Source: Nocardia bhagyanarayanae (GTDB lineage Bacteria > Actinomycetota > Actinomycetes > Mycobacteriales > Mycobacteriaceae). Taken from it: a stretch of DNA of 64,000 bases. The stretch lies in contig NZ_VFPG01000001.1 of NCBI RefSeq assembly GCF_006716565.1, positions 3,782,001 through 3,846,000 on the forward strand, in the 5' to 3' direction. Shown in pieces: positions 27,069-35,859 of this stretch; position 1 is the first letter of the stretch; each line of letters begins with the position of its first letter. The translations under genes were made by a program, and so were the position numbers. Below the pieces are notes generated by a model, which saw nothing but the letters and a program-made list of their open reading frames with translations, ran no database searches and was not told the DNA's origin.

Positions 27069-27793
27069 GCCACGCCGAACACGCGGCCGAGGGTTCGGCG
27101 GAGCCGGGTGCGACCGGGGACGGCGGTGCGCAGCCAGCGGTCGGGTGGGACCACGACGAGTCCGCTCCTACGGTGTTCGACGCAGTCGACGATGGCGTCG
27201 GCGACCAGTTCTGGGGCCGGGGCGTATCCGGGGGCGATGGTGCTGACCAGCACGCCTTGTTCGGCGAGACCGCGGTGCAGCGCGGTGCCCAGCCCGACGA
27301 CGGCGTGTTTGGTCGCGCTGTAGACGGCCGCCCCGAGCGCCGCGGTGACGCCGACCGCCGAGCCGATGTTGACGATGTGGCCGTGCCCCTGCTCCACGAA
27401 ACGCCGTCCGGCCAAACGGGATCCGGTGATCACCGCGCGCAGGTTGACGTCGATCTGGTGATCGGATTCGATCTCGGACTCGCTCAGGAACGATCCGCTC
27501 GGCGCGGTGTCGGCGGCGTTCACCACCACGTCCAGCCCGCCGAGCTTGCGTTCGGCGCGGGCGAGGAACTCGGCGAAACGCGCGCTGTCGCCGGTGTCCA
27601 GCGCGAGACCGACAGCGGTGCCACCGTGCATCCGCGCGAACTGCTCGGCCACCGCGCGGGCCCGGCCCGTGTCGCCGTCCCCGAGCGCCACGTCCGCGCC
27701 CGCCGCGAGAAAGGCCAGCGCGATCTCGCGGCCGACGCCGTGCGCGCCGCCGGTGATCGCTACCCGTTTGCCCACAAGTGTCTTCTTCGACAT
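27065..27793 (-). CDS. Short-chain dehydrogenase/reductase
   Basis: A 242-residue classical SDR with TGGAHGVGREIA (cofactor loop, about 15-26), NAADTAPSG in place of NNAG, catalytic Ser in VNIGSAVG and YSATK. The PPDRWLRTAVPGRTRLRRTLGRVF tail is basic and amphipathic. Substrate is unknown. Its 3' end overlaps the converging fadD gene by four bases, and it is divergent from an AraC regulator with 185 bases between starts. Confidence 0.85.
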   Translation of the reverse strand: MSKKTLVGKRVAITGGAHGVGREIALAFLAAGADVALGDGDTGRARAVAEQFARMHGGTAVGLALDTGDSARFAEFLARAERKLGGLDVVVNAADTAPSGSFLSESEIESDHQIDVNLRAVITGSRLAGRRFVEQGHGHIVNIGSAVGVTAALGAAVYSATKHAVVGLGTALHRGLAEQGVLVSTIAPGYAPAPELVADAIVDCVEHRRSGLVVVPPDRWLRTAVPGRTRLRRTLGRVFGVA

Positions 27794-27978
27794 GTGATTT
27801 CGCCCGCTTTCGCCTCGGGCCTCGACGGTAGGGCGCGGCGCGGTGTCGATGCCATGCGATGTCGGGTCAGGACATTTCGGATATCGGCCAGTTGTGCCGC
27901 CGACCGCGCGGCGTTTGCCGCGCCGACCACCCGGACGGGCAGGACGTCCGGCTGTCCTTGCGATGTCCGGCCAAAACC

Positions 27979-29046
27979 ATGCGGAATCCGGCCATGCCGG
28001 ACGACGATGAAACGGTGTCTTCGTGGGAGTGGCGTCGCTCGGTGACGTTGTCGGCTGTCTTGGTCGACTTGGCGCGCGACCACGGGCTGCCGCTCGCGGA
28101 ATGCTTGCGCGACACCGGGATCGAGCCCGCGCAGCTCACGACGCCGGGCATGGAGGTCACCGCGGCGCAGGAGCTGGCCCTCATCGGCAATATCGTCACC
28201 CGGTTCGACGACCGCCCCGGCCTCGGCCTGGAAGCCGGAATGCGTACGCACGTCACGACTTACGGCGCGCTCGGACTGGCGCTGCTCAGCAGTCCGACGG
28301 TGCGGTCCGCGATGGACCTGCTGATGCGCTACATCCGGATGACCACGACCTTCGCCCGCACCCGGCACGTCTACCAGGATGACACGCTGCTGCTCTACGC
28401 CGACGACCGCGACGTGCCGCCGCGACTGCGCGGCTTCTTGCTGGAGCGGGATGTGGCGGTGCTGCTGACGAATTGGACAGCGGTGTACCACGCGCCGGCG
28501 CCGATCCTCGGCGGACAGGTCGCCTGGGGCCTGCGTCCCCGGCTGCAACCGATCCTCGACCGGTACGGCCTCACGGCCACCGATGGCGCCGGACCGCACC
28601 TGGTCGTCTTCGACACCGCGGGCTTCGACGACCCACTGCCGCAAGCCAGCCCGCTCACCGCGGCGTTGTTCGAGGAGCAGTGCGCACACCTGCTGCGACG
28701 GCGCGGGTTGGCCAAGGGCATCGCCGGATCGGTGCGGGAGGTCCTGCTGCACCGGCTGGGCGGGCGCGTCTCCCAGGAGGACGTGGCGGCCGCGCTGCAC
28801 ATGAGTCTGCGCACCATGCGCCGCCGCCTGGCCGACGAGGGCACGTCGTATCGCAGTCTGTGCAGCGAGACCTACGGCAACCTGGCCGAGGAGTTGCTGG
28901 CCACCGGCCTGACCGTCGAGGACGTCGCCTACCGCATGGGGTACTCGGGCGCGCCGAGCTTCTCCAACGCGTTCAAACAGTGGCGGGGCGTGTCTCCCGG
29001 CCGGTTCGCCCGCGCCGCCGCGGAACGGCACGGTCGACCCGTCTGA
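27979..29046 (+). CDS. AraC-family regulator with arabinose-binding-like domain
   Basis: The 355-residue protein has an N-terminal ligand domain (about 20-205; MEVTAAQELALIGNIV, TTYGALGLALLSSPTVRSAMDLL) as in OruR/VirS-type regulators, and a C-terminal double helix-turn-helix (about 255-345; HMSLRTMRRRLADEGTSY, DVAYRMGYSGAPSFSNAFKQW). VirS-type proteins control adjacent lipid operons, and the divergent SDR and fadD genes are plausible targets. The start is uncertain; ATGs at 27979 and 27994 are both possible. The upstream gap holds repeated GTCCGG and GGACAT words. Confidence 0.85.
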   Translation: MRNPAMPDDDETVSSWEWRRSVTLSAVLVDLARDHGLPLAECLRDTGIEPAQLTTPGMEVTAAQELALIGNIVTRFDDRPGLGLEAGMRTHVTTYGALGLALLSSPTVRSAMDLLMRYIRMTTTFARTRHVYQDDTLLLYADDRDVPPRLRGFLLERDVAVLLTNWTAVYHAPAPILGGQVAWGLRPRLQPILDRYGLTATDGAGPHLVVFDTAGFDDPLPQASPLTAALFEEQCAHLLRRRGLAKGIAGSVREVLLHRLGGRVSQEDVAAALHMSLRTMRRRLADEGTSYRSLCSETYGNLAEELLATGLTVEDVAYRMGYSGAPSFSNAFKQWRGVSPGRFARAAAERHGRPV

Positions 29047-29123
29047 CGCGGAAAACCGGTGGCCGAGAAAGGTTCCGCGCGCGTACCTTCGACCCTCGTA
29101 GTTCTCGACGGGGGAGGAAGAGT

Positions 29124-30182
29124 ATGGAGGCGACGGTCACGGTGACCCCGGACCAGCTGCCGGAGTTGCTGCTGCACGTCGCTCTGGTGCGGCCGGTGTT
29201 TCTCTGGGGCGCCCCGGGTATCGGCAAGAGCTCGCTCGTGCGCTCGTTCGCTGAATCGCTCGGGCTCGAGTGCGTCACGCTGCTCGGTACCCAGCTCGCG
29301 CCGGAGGACCTGATCGGTGTGCCGCAGATCGTCGGCGACCGCAGCCGATTCGCGCCGCCCGAGCTCATCGCCAGGCCGACGCCGTACTGCCTGTTCCTGG
29401 ACGAGCTGAACGCGGCGGCGCCGGAGGTGCAGAAGTCGTTCTACTCGCTGATCCTGGACCGCCGCATCGGCGGCTACGAGCTGCCCGCCGGTTCGGTGGT
29501 GATCGGCGCGGGCAACCGGGCCACCGACAACGCGCTGGCCCGTCCGATGGCCTCGGCGCTGGTCAACCGCATGGTGCACCTGCACCTGCGGGCCGACGTG
29601 GACGACTGGCTGAAGTGGGCCGCGCACAACGACATCCATCCCTGGGTGGTGCGCTACGTGACCCAGCGCCCCGATCACCTGTGGTCGGCGGCGCCCAAGA
29701 CCGAGGCGCCCTTCTCGACCCCGCGCGGCTGGCACATGCTCTCCGACGCACTGCACTCCTGCGGCGACGATCTCGACGACACGCTGCTCGAGGTGCTCGC
29801 GGCGGGCACGTTGACCCACGCGCATGCCTCGGGGTTCCGCGCCTTCGTCAAGACCATCCGGCACGCCTACGATCTGGACGCCGTGATCAAGGGCGAGGCC
29901 GACTGGCCGCGCGATCCCGGCGACCGCGACCTGCTGTACTTCCTGTCCGAGACCTTCCGCGCCCGGCTCATCAAGGAACTGCCTGGCTCCCGCAAGCACG
30001 TGTCCGCCGCGCTGCACCGATTCGTGTTGCGGGCCAAGGCCATGCTCGTCGAGCTGGCCGAGATCTCGGTCGAATGCGCGCAATTGGTGATCGCCTCGGA
30101 CGCCGACGGTGCGCCGGTGCTGCCCTCGTGGTTCCTGGTCGAGGTGACCCGCGACCTGCCGCGCCTGGCCGCGCGGCGGTAG
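29124..30182 (+). CDS. MoxR-type AAA+ ATPase
   Basis: A 352-residue AAA+ protein with Walker A GAPGIGKSS (29-37), Walker B LFLDELNAA (about 92-100), sensor 1 in GAGNRATDNA and an arginine-finger candidate in LVNRMVHL. MoxR ATPases act as chaperones that remodel or load metal-centre or VWA partners. The ATG at 29124 has GGGAGGAAG upstream. Only 2 bases separate it from the VWA/metallopeptidase-like gene, the usual MoxR-VWA pairing (COG0714 with COG3864). Target unknown. Confidence 0.88.
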   Translation: MEATVTVTPDQLPELLLHVALVRPVFLWGAPGIGKSSLVRSFAESLGLECVTLLGTQLAPEDLIGVPQIVGDRSRFAPPELIARPTPYCLFLDELNAAAPEVQKSFYSLILDRRIGGYELPAGSVVIGAGNRATDNALARPMASALVNRMVHLHLRADVDDWLKWAAHNDIHPWVVRYVTQRPDHLWSAAPKTEAPFSTPRGWHMLSDALHSCGDDLDDTLLEVLAAGTLTHAHASGFRAFVKTIRHAYDLDAVIKGEADWPRDPGDRDLLYFLSETFRARLIKELPGSRKHVSAALHRFVLRAKAMLVELAEISVECAQLVIASDADGAPVLPSWFLVEVTRDLPRLAARR

Positions 30183-30184
30183 CC

Positions 30185-32008
30185 GTGGGCGCCGCGCGCG
30201 GGAAGCGCCGCGCGACCGTCGACCCCTGGCGCCAAGCGGTGCTGGACGGCTGGGGCATGGTTCAGGCGCATCGTGCCTTCCGGTATCTGCCGGGTCGGCT
30301 CTACGAGCTCGACCCGCGTCGGACCTCGCCGGAGGTGTGGGCGCGCATCGCGGGCGCGGGCGTCGGTTACCACCCGAAGCGCCGCGCCGAAGCCGCCGAG
30401 TGGGCTTGGGTTTTCGCGCACTGCCTGCTGCACGCCGGGTTCGGTCACCTGGATCCGCGCGTGGCCGACCCGGCCGACATCGTCACCGACATCGATCTGA
30501 CCGAGAGCTGGTCGATCGACGAGGCCGAACCACACCCCGCCTATCGCGCCGCCTGCTGCGCGGTCGTCGACCAGTATCTGACCACCATGAAGATCGGGCG
30601 CCGGCCGACCGAATTCCCCATCGCGCCGAGCATTTCCGACGAGCACGCGACGGCCGCGCGCTGGCGCGACACCGCCGTTCCCGTCGAATACCGGCGCGCC
30701 GACGAGCCGGACTTCCTGATCAGCGGCGCCGCCGCGGCCGAGCGCGCCGACGACCCGGCACGCTTCGCCGCGGGCATCGCCGCCGCCGCCCGCGACGCGT
30801 TGACCGTCGCGGGCGGCGAGCCGACCTCCGAGGGCCGTCGGCCCCAGCGCGCGTGGGAAGCGGCGCTGAGCTGGTTCGTCTCGTCCTATCCGCTGCTCGG
30901 CGCGCTGGCGGCCGGGATGACGCTCGTCGCCGACGCGGATCTGGCGCGCGGCTGGGACATCGCCATCGCCGCGGTCAACGCCGAGGCGGCGGAGATCTAC
31001 GTCAACCCGCTGGCCGGGCTGAACGAGGAGGAGTGGCGCTTCGTGCTCGCGCACGAAATGCTGCACGCCGCACTGCGACACGGCGAACGCACCGCCTGGC
31101 GGGACCCGTACCTGTTCAACATCGCGTGCGACTACGTGGTGAACGGCTGGCTGGTGGAGCTGGGGGTCGGGATCATGCCCGAGGGCCTGCTGTACGACCC
31201 CGCGCTGAAAGGCTGCTCGGCGGAAGAGGTGTACGACCGTATCGCGACGGATCTGCGACGGCTGCGCAAGCTGGCCACGTTGCGCGGGCGCGGCCGCGGT
31301 GACGTGCTCGGCGAACCGCTTCCGCACTCCGGCGGCGCGGGCCGTTACGTCGACCTGGACGACTACTACCGCAACGCGCTGTCCACCGGCCTGGCCTATC
31401 ACCTGAACAGTGGGCGCGGCTATCTTCCCGCCGCATTGGAAGAGGCGATCCGCGCCATGGACCAGCCGCCGCTGCCGTGGGACGCGCAGCTTGCGCACTG
31501 GTTCGACGAGCACGTCCCCTCGGTCGACAAGCGCCGCAGCTACGCCCGCGCTTCCCGCAGGCAGGCGCCCGGTATCCCGCGCCCGGCCTGGGTGCGGCCG
31601 GAGGAGAGCGCGCGGCTGCCGACCTTCGGCGTCGTGCTCGACACCTCGGGCTCGATGGACGCGGCGCTGCTCGGAAAAGGCTTGGGCGCTATCGCTTCCT
31701 ACGCGCTGGCCAGGGACGTGCCGCGCGCCAGGGTGGTGTACTGCGACGCCGCGGCCTACGACGCCGGATATCTACCGGTCGAGGAGATCGCGCGCGGGGT
31801 GCGGGTGCGCGGCCGCGGCGGCACCGTCTTGCAGCCCGGGGTTCGGCTGCTCGAACGCGCCGACGACTTTCCCGCCGACGGACCGATTCTGATCATCACC
31901 GACGGCGCCTGCGATGTGCTGCGAGTGCGCCGCGAGCACGCCTACCTCGTGCCCGCGGGCGCGTCGCTGCCGTTTCGTCCGAATGGTCCGGTCTTCCGGA
32001 TGCGATGA
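30185..32008 (+). CDS. VWA-like protein with metallopeptidase-type motifs (DUF2201/COG3864)
   Basis: The 607-residue partner of the MoxR ATPase. An HEMLHAALRH motif (His290, Glu291, His294, His299) fits a zinc peptidase, and a C-terminal VWA-like domain has the MIDAS DTSGS at 486-490. Near the N-terminus residues 73-88 read WAWVFAHCLLHAGFGH, which mirrors the later WRFVLAHEMLHAALRH with Glu replaced by Cys, so the protein seems to hold two copies of one module, one degenerate. Start GTG 30185 is 2 bases after the ATPase stop. It is cytosolic, with no signal or membrane segment. Peptidase activity is unproven. Confidence 0.82.
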   Translation: MGAARGKRRATVDPWRQAVLDGWGMVQAHRAFRYLPGRLYELDPRRTSPEVWARIAGAGVGYHPKRRAEAAEWAWVFAHCLLHAGFGHLDPRVADPADIVTDIDLTESWSIDEAEPHPAYRAACCAVVDQYLTTMKIGRRPTEFPIAPSISDEHATAARWRDTAVPVEYRRADEPDFLISGAAAAERADDPARFAAGIAAAARDALTVAGGEPTSEGRRPQRAWEAALSWFVSSYPLLGALAAGMTLVADADLARGWDIAIAAVNAEAAEIYVNPLAGLNEEEWRFVLAHEMLHAALRHGERTAWRDPYLFNIACDYVVNGWLVELGVGIMPEGLLYDPALKGCSAEEVYDRIATDLRRLRKLATLRGRGRGDVLGEPLPHSGGAGRYVDLDDYYRNALSTGLAYHLNSGRGYLPAALEEAIRAMDQPPLPWDAQLAHWFDEHVPSVDKRRSYARASRRQAPGIPRPAWVRPEESARLPTFGVVLDTSGSMDAALLGKGLGAIASYALARDVPRARVVYCDAAAYDAGYLPVEEIARGVRVRGRGGTVLQPGVRLLERADDFPADGPILIITDGACDVLRVRREHAYLVPAGASLPFRPNGPVFRMR

Positions 32009-32135
32009 GCCGGGGTGTCCGTGACCGGGTCGGGAGTTCTCTCTCGGGAGTAGTGAGAAAGGGCATCCTAACCCGGTCCGGAATGCGAGCATGGAAGGGC
32101 AGTCTCACGATCGCCGCGGCGAAAGGTGGTGGGGT

Positions 32136-32714
32136 GTGGCCGAGTTCGTGCAGGATTACGCCGCGTTGCGGTGGTCGGTGGTGGCGGCGTTCTTGGTGAC
32201 GTCGGCGATCGTGACGCTGCGGTTGGCGAGACCCGTTCGCGGGCATGTGGACTCGGAATCGGATGCCGCCCACTTGGTCATGTGCCTGATCATGCTGGTG
32301 ATGCTGATCTTCCCGACCGAAGCGAGTCCGCACGCGGTGCGCGGCGTGCTGATCGCCATGACGGTCGCGTTCGGCGCGTTGCTGGTGAGCCGGATCGTGG
32401 AATGGCGCGCGGCGCGCGGCGCCGTGCCGGCGGGTCAGATCTTCGCGATCGGATATCACGCGCTCGCCGCCGCGGCCATGCTCTACGCGATGTCCGGGCA
32501 TTCGGCCACCGGTCACGCGGGCCCGCCGCCTCTCGCGGCCTATGCGCTCGCCGCGCTCTTCGTCGCCGACGGGCTCACGGTGCTGTGCCTGCGCGGCGGT
32601 GGCTGGCACCGGCTCGCGCACCCGGTCGGCGCGGTCGGGTCGGCGGCCGTCGTGCCGCACGTGGTGATGGATCTCGGTATGGCGTACATGCTCGTCGCCG
32701 CGGCGCTCGGATGA
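32136..32714 (+). CDS. DUF5134 membrane protein
   Basis: A 192-residue polytopic membrane protein with about six hydrophobic helices and scattered His/Met (YAMSGHSATGHAG, PHVVMDLGMAYML), typical of the actinobacterial DUF5134 family. His and Met near membrane faces could bind copper, which is only a guess. GTG at 32136 is chosen for AAGGTGG upstream; ATG at 32091 would add a hydrophilic 15-residue stretch. It may follow the MoxR/VWA pair in the same transcript, but 127 bases separate them. Confidence 0.75.
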   Translation: MAEFVQDYAALRWSVVAAFLVTSAIVTLRLARPVRGHVDSESDAAHLVMCLIMLVMLIFPTEASPHAVRGVLIAMTVAFGALLVSRIVEWRAARGAVPAGQIFAIGYHALAAAAMLYAMSGHSATGHAGPPPLAAYALAALFVADGLTVLCLRGGGWHRLAHPVGAVGSAAVVPHVVMDLGMAYMLVAAALG

Positions 32715-32723
32715 GGCCGGGAA

Positions 32724-33425
32724 TCAGAGTTCTACGACGGTGTCGGCGACGACCCGTCCGCCGAGGCGCACCCAGCCGTCGGAGTCCCACTCGGTGAACA
32801 ACTGCGAGCCCTGTCCCTGCGTGATGATCAGACTGCGGCGCAGCAGAGCGGTGAGCGCGACGGCTGCCGCGCCGGTGGCTTCGTCCTCCTCGATGCCCAT
32901 GGTGGGGGCGAACATTCGCGAGCGCACCGTGGCACGGTGCTCCTCGGTCCAGCACCACAGGTAGTGCGGTCCGCCGGGGAACTCCTCGGGACGCAGCGTG
33001 GCCAGCTCGTCGAGGCTGTCGAGCTGGTGGAAGGTGAAGTCCGGCGCCCACTCGCCGCGCGCCTTGATCCAGGTGAGCCCGTCGGCCAGCTCGACGGGCA
33101 CCGGCCCGGCGGGCATGTCCAGCACCCGCACGGGGATGCCCTGTTCGGCGAGCCACCACGCGGTGCCGACCGACGGATGCCCGGCGAACGGCAGTTCGAT
33201 GGCCGGGGTGTAGATCCGCATGCGGGCAATCTCGTCGACCGGGTCCTCGACCACGACCGTCTCGCTGTATCCGGCCCGCGCCGCGAGGGCCTGCGGATCG
33301 GCCTCGCCGACGTCCTTCGCACGGGCGATGCCCAGTGGATTGCCGAGGCGTCCGGTCGCATCCGTGAATACGCGCACCACCTCGACCCGTGTGCCCATGG
33401 CTTCCGGTTCATCCTGTGTGCCCAT
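32724..33425 (-). CDS. PhzF-family isomerase-like protein
   Basis: A 233-residue protein of the PhzF (diaminopimelate-epimerase fold) family: RVFTDATGRLGNPLGIA at the N-terminus, the putative catalytic Glu in YSETVVVED and the second-half IELPFAGHPSVGTAWWL block, which is the family's signature. PhzF isomerises dihydro-hydroxyanthranilate in phenazine synthesis, but most homologues, including Rv2716 in the same M. tuberculosis block, are not in phenazine pathways. Substrate unknown. No phenazine genes are nearby. Confidence 0.85.
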   Translation of the reverse strand: MGTQDEPEAMGTRVEVVRVFTDATGRLGNPLGIARAKDVGEADPQALAARAGYSETVVVEDPVDEIARMRIYTPAIELPFAGHPSVGTAWWLAEQGIPVRVLDMPAGPVPVELADGLTWIKARGEWAPDFTFHQLDSLDELATLRPEEFPGGPHYLWCWTEEHRATVRSRMFAPTMGIEEDEATGAAAVALTALLRRSLIITQGQGSQLFTEWDSDGWVRLGGRVVADTVVEL

Positions 33426-33519
33426 GCACGCGAGCCTACCGGCTCCGACCCTCGGCTACCGGAGAGCAAACGTGGCGCTGGTCACTCCTCGGCGGGGCCC
33501 GGTCGAGGTGGAAAAAGCC

Positions 33520-33551
33520 GAAAGCCCCGTCCGAGCGAAGACGGGGCTTTC
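33520..33551 (-). terminator. Rho-independent terminator of ahpC-ahpD
   Basis: GAAAGCCCCGTC / GACGGGGCTTTC is a perfect 12-base-pair stem with an 8-base loop. Read leftward it is followed by a T-rich stretch (GGCTTTTTCC), and it lies just after the ahpD stop. Confidence 0.9.
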
Positions 33552-33565
33552 GGGCCGTCGCGGCG

Positions 33566-34105
33566 TCAGACCGACGCGGCGGCGAGCGTCTCGGTGGACT
33601 GCACGGCCTGGCCGACACCGGCCACGATGGCGGCGGCGCGCAGCGACTCGAAGATCACCTCGCGGGAGACACCGGCCTCGCGCAGGGTGTGCTCGTGCGC
33701 CTCCAGGCAGTGGGCGCAGCCGTTGATCGAGGAGACCGCGAAGGACCACAGCTCGAAATCGGCCTTGTCGACGCCGGGCGTGCCGATGATCTGCATGCGC
33801 AGACCGGCCCGCAGGTCGTCGTAGCGGCCGCCGAGGAACGCCTTGCCCCGGTAGAACACGTTGTTCATGCCCATGATCGAGGCGGCGCCGAGCGCGGCGT
33901 TGTACGCCTCCGCCGACAGGACGTCGGCGGCTTCCTCGGCGATCTCGCGCAGCGTGGTCGCCGACCGGGTCGCGGCCGCCGACGCGAGCAGGGTGCCCCA
34001 CAGCTGCTGTTCGTTCAGCACGGTGGTGCGCGCGATCGATGACAAGTTGAGCTTGAGGTCCTTGGCGTACTCGGGAAGGGAGTTCTTCAGGTTCTCAATG
34101 CTCAT
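33566..34105 (-). CDS. ahpD: Alkylhydroperoxidase AhpD
   Basis: AhpD reduces AhpC as part of the antioxidant system, linked to lipoamide and dihydrolipoamide dehydrogenase. The 179-residue protein keeps all catalytic positions of the M. tuberculosis enzyme: Glu118, Cys130, Cys133 and His137 in [11 protein letters not shown]. It is the second gene of the operon, with GAGGAAAC upstream of the ATG, and a strong terminator follows. A stem-loop in the gap to ahpC may set their relative output. Confidence 0.97.
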   Translation of the reverse strand: MSIENLKNSLPEYAKDLKLNLSSIARTTVLNEQQLWGTLLASAAATRSATTLREIAEEAADVLSAEAYNAALGAASIMGMNNVFYRGKAFLGGRYDDLRAGLRMQIIGTPGVDKADFELWSFAVSSINGCAHCLEAHEHTLREAGVSREVIFESLRAAAIVAGVGQAVQSTETLAAASV

Positions 34106-34160
34106 TCGACGTTTCCTCTGTGTGTATCAGGCCCGCGGGCGCGGGGACGTTCTCGAAGAC

Positions 34161-34182
34161 GCTCCCCGCGGGAGCGGGGAGC
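34161..34182. promoter_or_regulatory. Intercistronic stem-loop between ahpC and ahpD
   Basis: GCTCCCCGC-GGGA-GCGGGGAGC forms a perfect 9-base-pair stem with a four-base loop in the 107-base gap of the leftward operon. It may be a partial terminator or RNA-stability element. Confidence 0.5.
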
Positions 34183-34212
34183 GGGATCTGTTCGGCGAGT
34201 GGGTCTTCCGGA

Positions 34213-34800
34213 TCAGACGCTGGCGGTGAGGAGCTCACCCGCGTTGATGGTCGGGTCGCCCTTCTTCCAGTTGCAGGCGCACAGCTCGTCGGACTGCAGG
34301 GCGTCGAGCACCCGCAGCACCTCGTCGACGTTGCGGCCGACGGAACCGGCGGTGACCGAGACGAACTGGACCTCGTTGTTCGGGTCGACGATGAACGTCG
34401 CGCGGTCGGCGACGCCGTCGGCGTTGAGGACGCCGGTGGCGGTGACCAGTTCGCGCTTGAGGTCCGACAGCATCGGGAAGGGGAGGGTCTTCAGATCCTC
34501 GTGCTGCGCGCGCCACTGGAAGTGCACGAATTCGTTGTCCACCGAGACGCCGAGCACCTGCGCGTCGCGGTCGGCGAACTCCTCGTTCAGCTTGCCGAAC
34601 GCGGCGATCTCGGTCGGGCAGACGAAGGTGAAGTCCTTCGGCCAGAAGAAGACGATCCGCCACTTGCCCGCGTGATCGTCGCTGGTGACCTGGGTGAAGT
34701 AGTCGTCAGGCTGCTGAGCGTCGACCTTCGACAGGTCACCGCCGATGACCGCGGTGAGGTTGTATGCCGGGAACTGGTCGCCGATGGTCAGCAGGGCCAT
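34213..34800 (-). CDS. ahpC: Alkyl hydroperoxide reductase AhpC
   Basis: AhpC is a 2-Cys peroxiredoxin that reduces organic peroxides and peroxynitrite. The 195-residue protein has the peroxidatic Cys61 in FTFVCPTE and two C-terminal cysteines, Cys174 and Cys176 in DELCACNW, one more than typical bacterial AhpC, as in M. tuberculosis. GAGGAGAC precedes the ATG. It is divergent from oxyR with 110 bases between starts, where OxyR-like half-sites lie, so OxyR likely induces it under peroxide stress. Confidence 0.98.
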   Translation of the reverse strand: MALLTIGDQFPAYNLTAVIGGDLSKVDAQQPDDYFTQVTSDDHAGKWRIVFFWPKDFTFVCPTEIAAFGKLNEEFADRDAQVLGVSVDNEFVHFQWRAQHEDLKTLPFPMLSDLKRELVTATGVLNADGVADRATFIVDPNNEVQFVSVTAGSVGRNVDEVLRVLDALQSDELCACNWKKGDPTINAGELLTASV

Positions 34801-34886
34801 GCTTTGTCTCCTCGTCCTTCGTGGGGTTTTTGGGCGTGCGAAGTTCTTCTGTGATCTTGCACAAAGGGCAGTGAAAGGTAAAGGTG

Positions 34887-34931
34887 ATCAGTCGCACTAC
34901 ACTGATAGGCGTGACTGATCAGACTTATCAG
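34887..34931. promoter_or_regulatory. OxyR operator region: four half-sites
   Basis: Four ATCAG-type half-sites occur at 34887 (ATCAGT), 34901 (ACTGAT), 34914 (ACTGAT) and 34927 (ATCAG), at 13-14 base intervals. The first two make a perfect dyad and the last two another (CTGAT-N7-ATCAG). The array spans the oxyR start and lies on the ahpC side, matching tetrameric LysR-type binding. Assignment to OxyR is inferred from position. Confidence 0.6.
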
Positions 34932-35819
34932 CCGACACTTTCGCAGCTGCGTGCGTTCGTGGCGATCGCGGAATACCGGCATTTCGGCACCGCGGCCGCC
35001 CGGCTCAATGTGAGCCAGCCCACGTTATCGCAGGCATTGGCCGCGCTCGAAAACGGACTGGGGCTGCAGCTGATCGAGCGCAGCACGCGCCGGGTTCTGG
35101 TCACCGCGGCGGGGATGCGGTTGCTGCCGCAGGCGATGGCGACGCTGGAGGCCGCCGACCGCTTCGTCGCCTCGGCCACCGGCGACGGACTCGGCGGCAC
35201 GTTGCGGATGGGGATCATCCCGACCGTCGCGCCCTACGTGCTACCCGCTTTGCTGCCCGAGCTGCGCAAGCGGCTACCCGCGCTGGTGCCGCAGGTCGTC
35301 GAGGACCAGACCGCGCGTTTGCTGGAGGGATTGCGCACCGGCGTGCTCGACGTCGCGCTGCTCGCACTGCCCACCGAGAACTCGGGGTTGGTGGAGATTC
35401 CGCTCTACACCGAGGAATTCGTGCTGGTGACCCCGCGCGGCCACGCGCTGGCCGGGCGCAAGGACATCGCGCCCGCGGTGCTCGGCACACTGCCGCTGCT
35501 GCTGCTCGACGAGGGCCACTGCCTGCGCGACCAGACGCTCGACCTGTGCCGTTCGGTCGACGTCCACCCCGGCGCGGTCGGCGACACCCGCGCCGCCTCG
35601 CTCGCCACCGTCGTCCAGTGCGTGGCGGGCGGGCTGGGCGTCACGCTGATCCCGGAAATGGCCGTGACCGCCGAAACCGCCAGGGGCACACTGGAAACCG
35701 CCCGCTTCGCCGATCCGGCGCCCGGCCGCACCATCGGTCTCGCGTTCCGCGCCTCCAGCGCACGCAGCGACGACTACGAATATCTCGCCGCCATCATCCG
35801 CGCCCAGCGGCCGATGTGA
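34911..35819 (+). CDS. oxyR: Peroxide sensor OxyR (LysR family)
   Basis: OxyR senses hydrogen peroxide through a disulfide and activates antioxidant genes. The 302-residue protein has a winged helix-turn-helix (about 9-68, [15 protein letters not shown]) and a regulatory domain with the two sensor cysteines, Cys204 (DEGHC) and Cys213 (DLC). The GTG at 34911 begins [15 protein letters not shown], the usual N-terminus; the in-frame GTG at 34884 would run through the operator. It is divergent from ahpC-ahpD, as in many actinobacteria. Confidence 0.95.
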   Translation: MTDQTYQPTLSQLRAFVAIAEYRHFGTAAARLNVSQPTLSQALAALENGLGLQLIERSTRRVLVTAAGMRLLPQAMATLEAADRFVASATGDGLGGTLRMGIIPTVAPYVLPALLPELRKRLPALVPQVVEDQTARLLEGLRTGVLDVALLALPTENSGLVEIPLYTEEFVLVTPRGHALAGRKDIAPAVLGTLPLLLLDEGHCLRDQTLDLCRSVDVHPGAVGDTRAASLATVVQCVAGGLGVTLIPEMAVTAETARGTLETARFADPAPGRTIGLAFRASSARSDDYEYLAAIIRAQRPM

Positions 35820-35859
35820 CGGCATTGACCGCGGGGTCGGCGGCTGGGACGCTCGGCTG

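Noticed and set aside
28473..29123. In-frame extension of the MoxR ATPase upstream
   Set aside because: It lies inside the AraC gene in another frame; a good ribosome site precedes the ATG at 29124.
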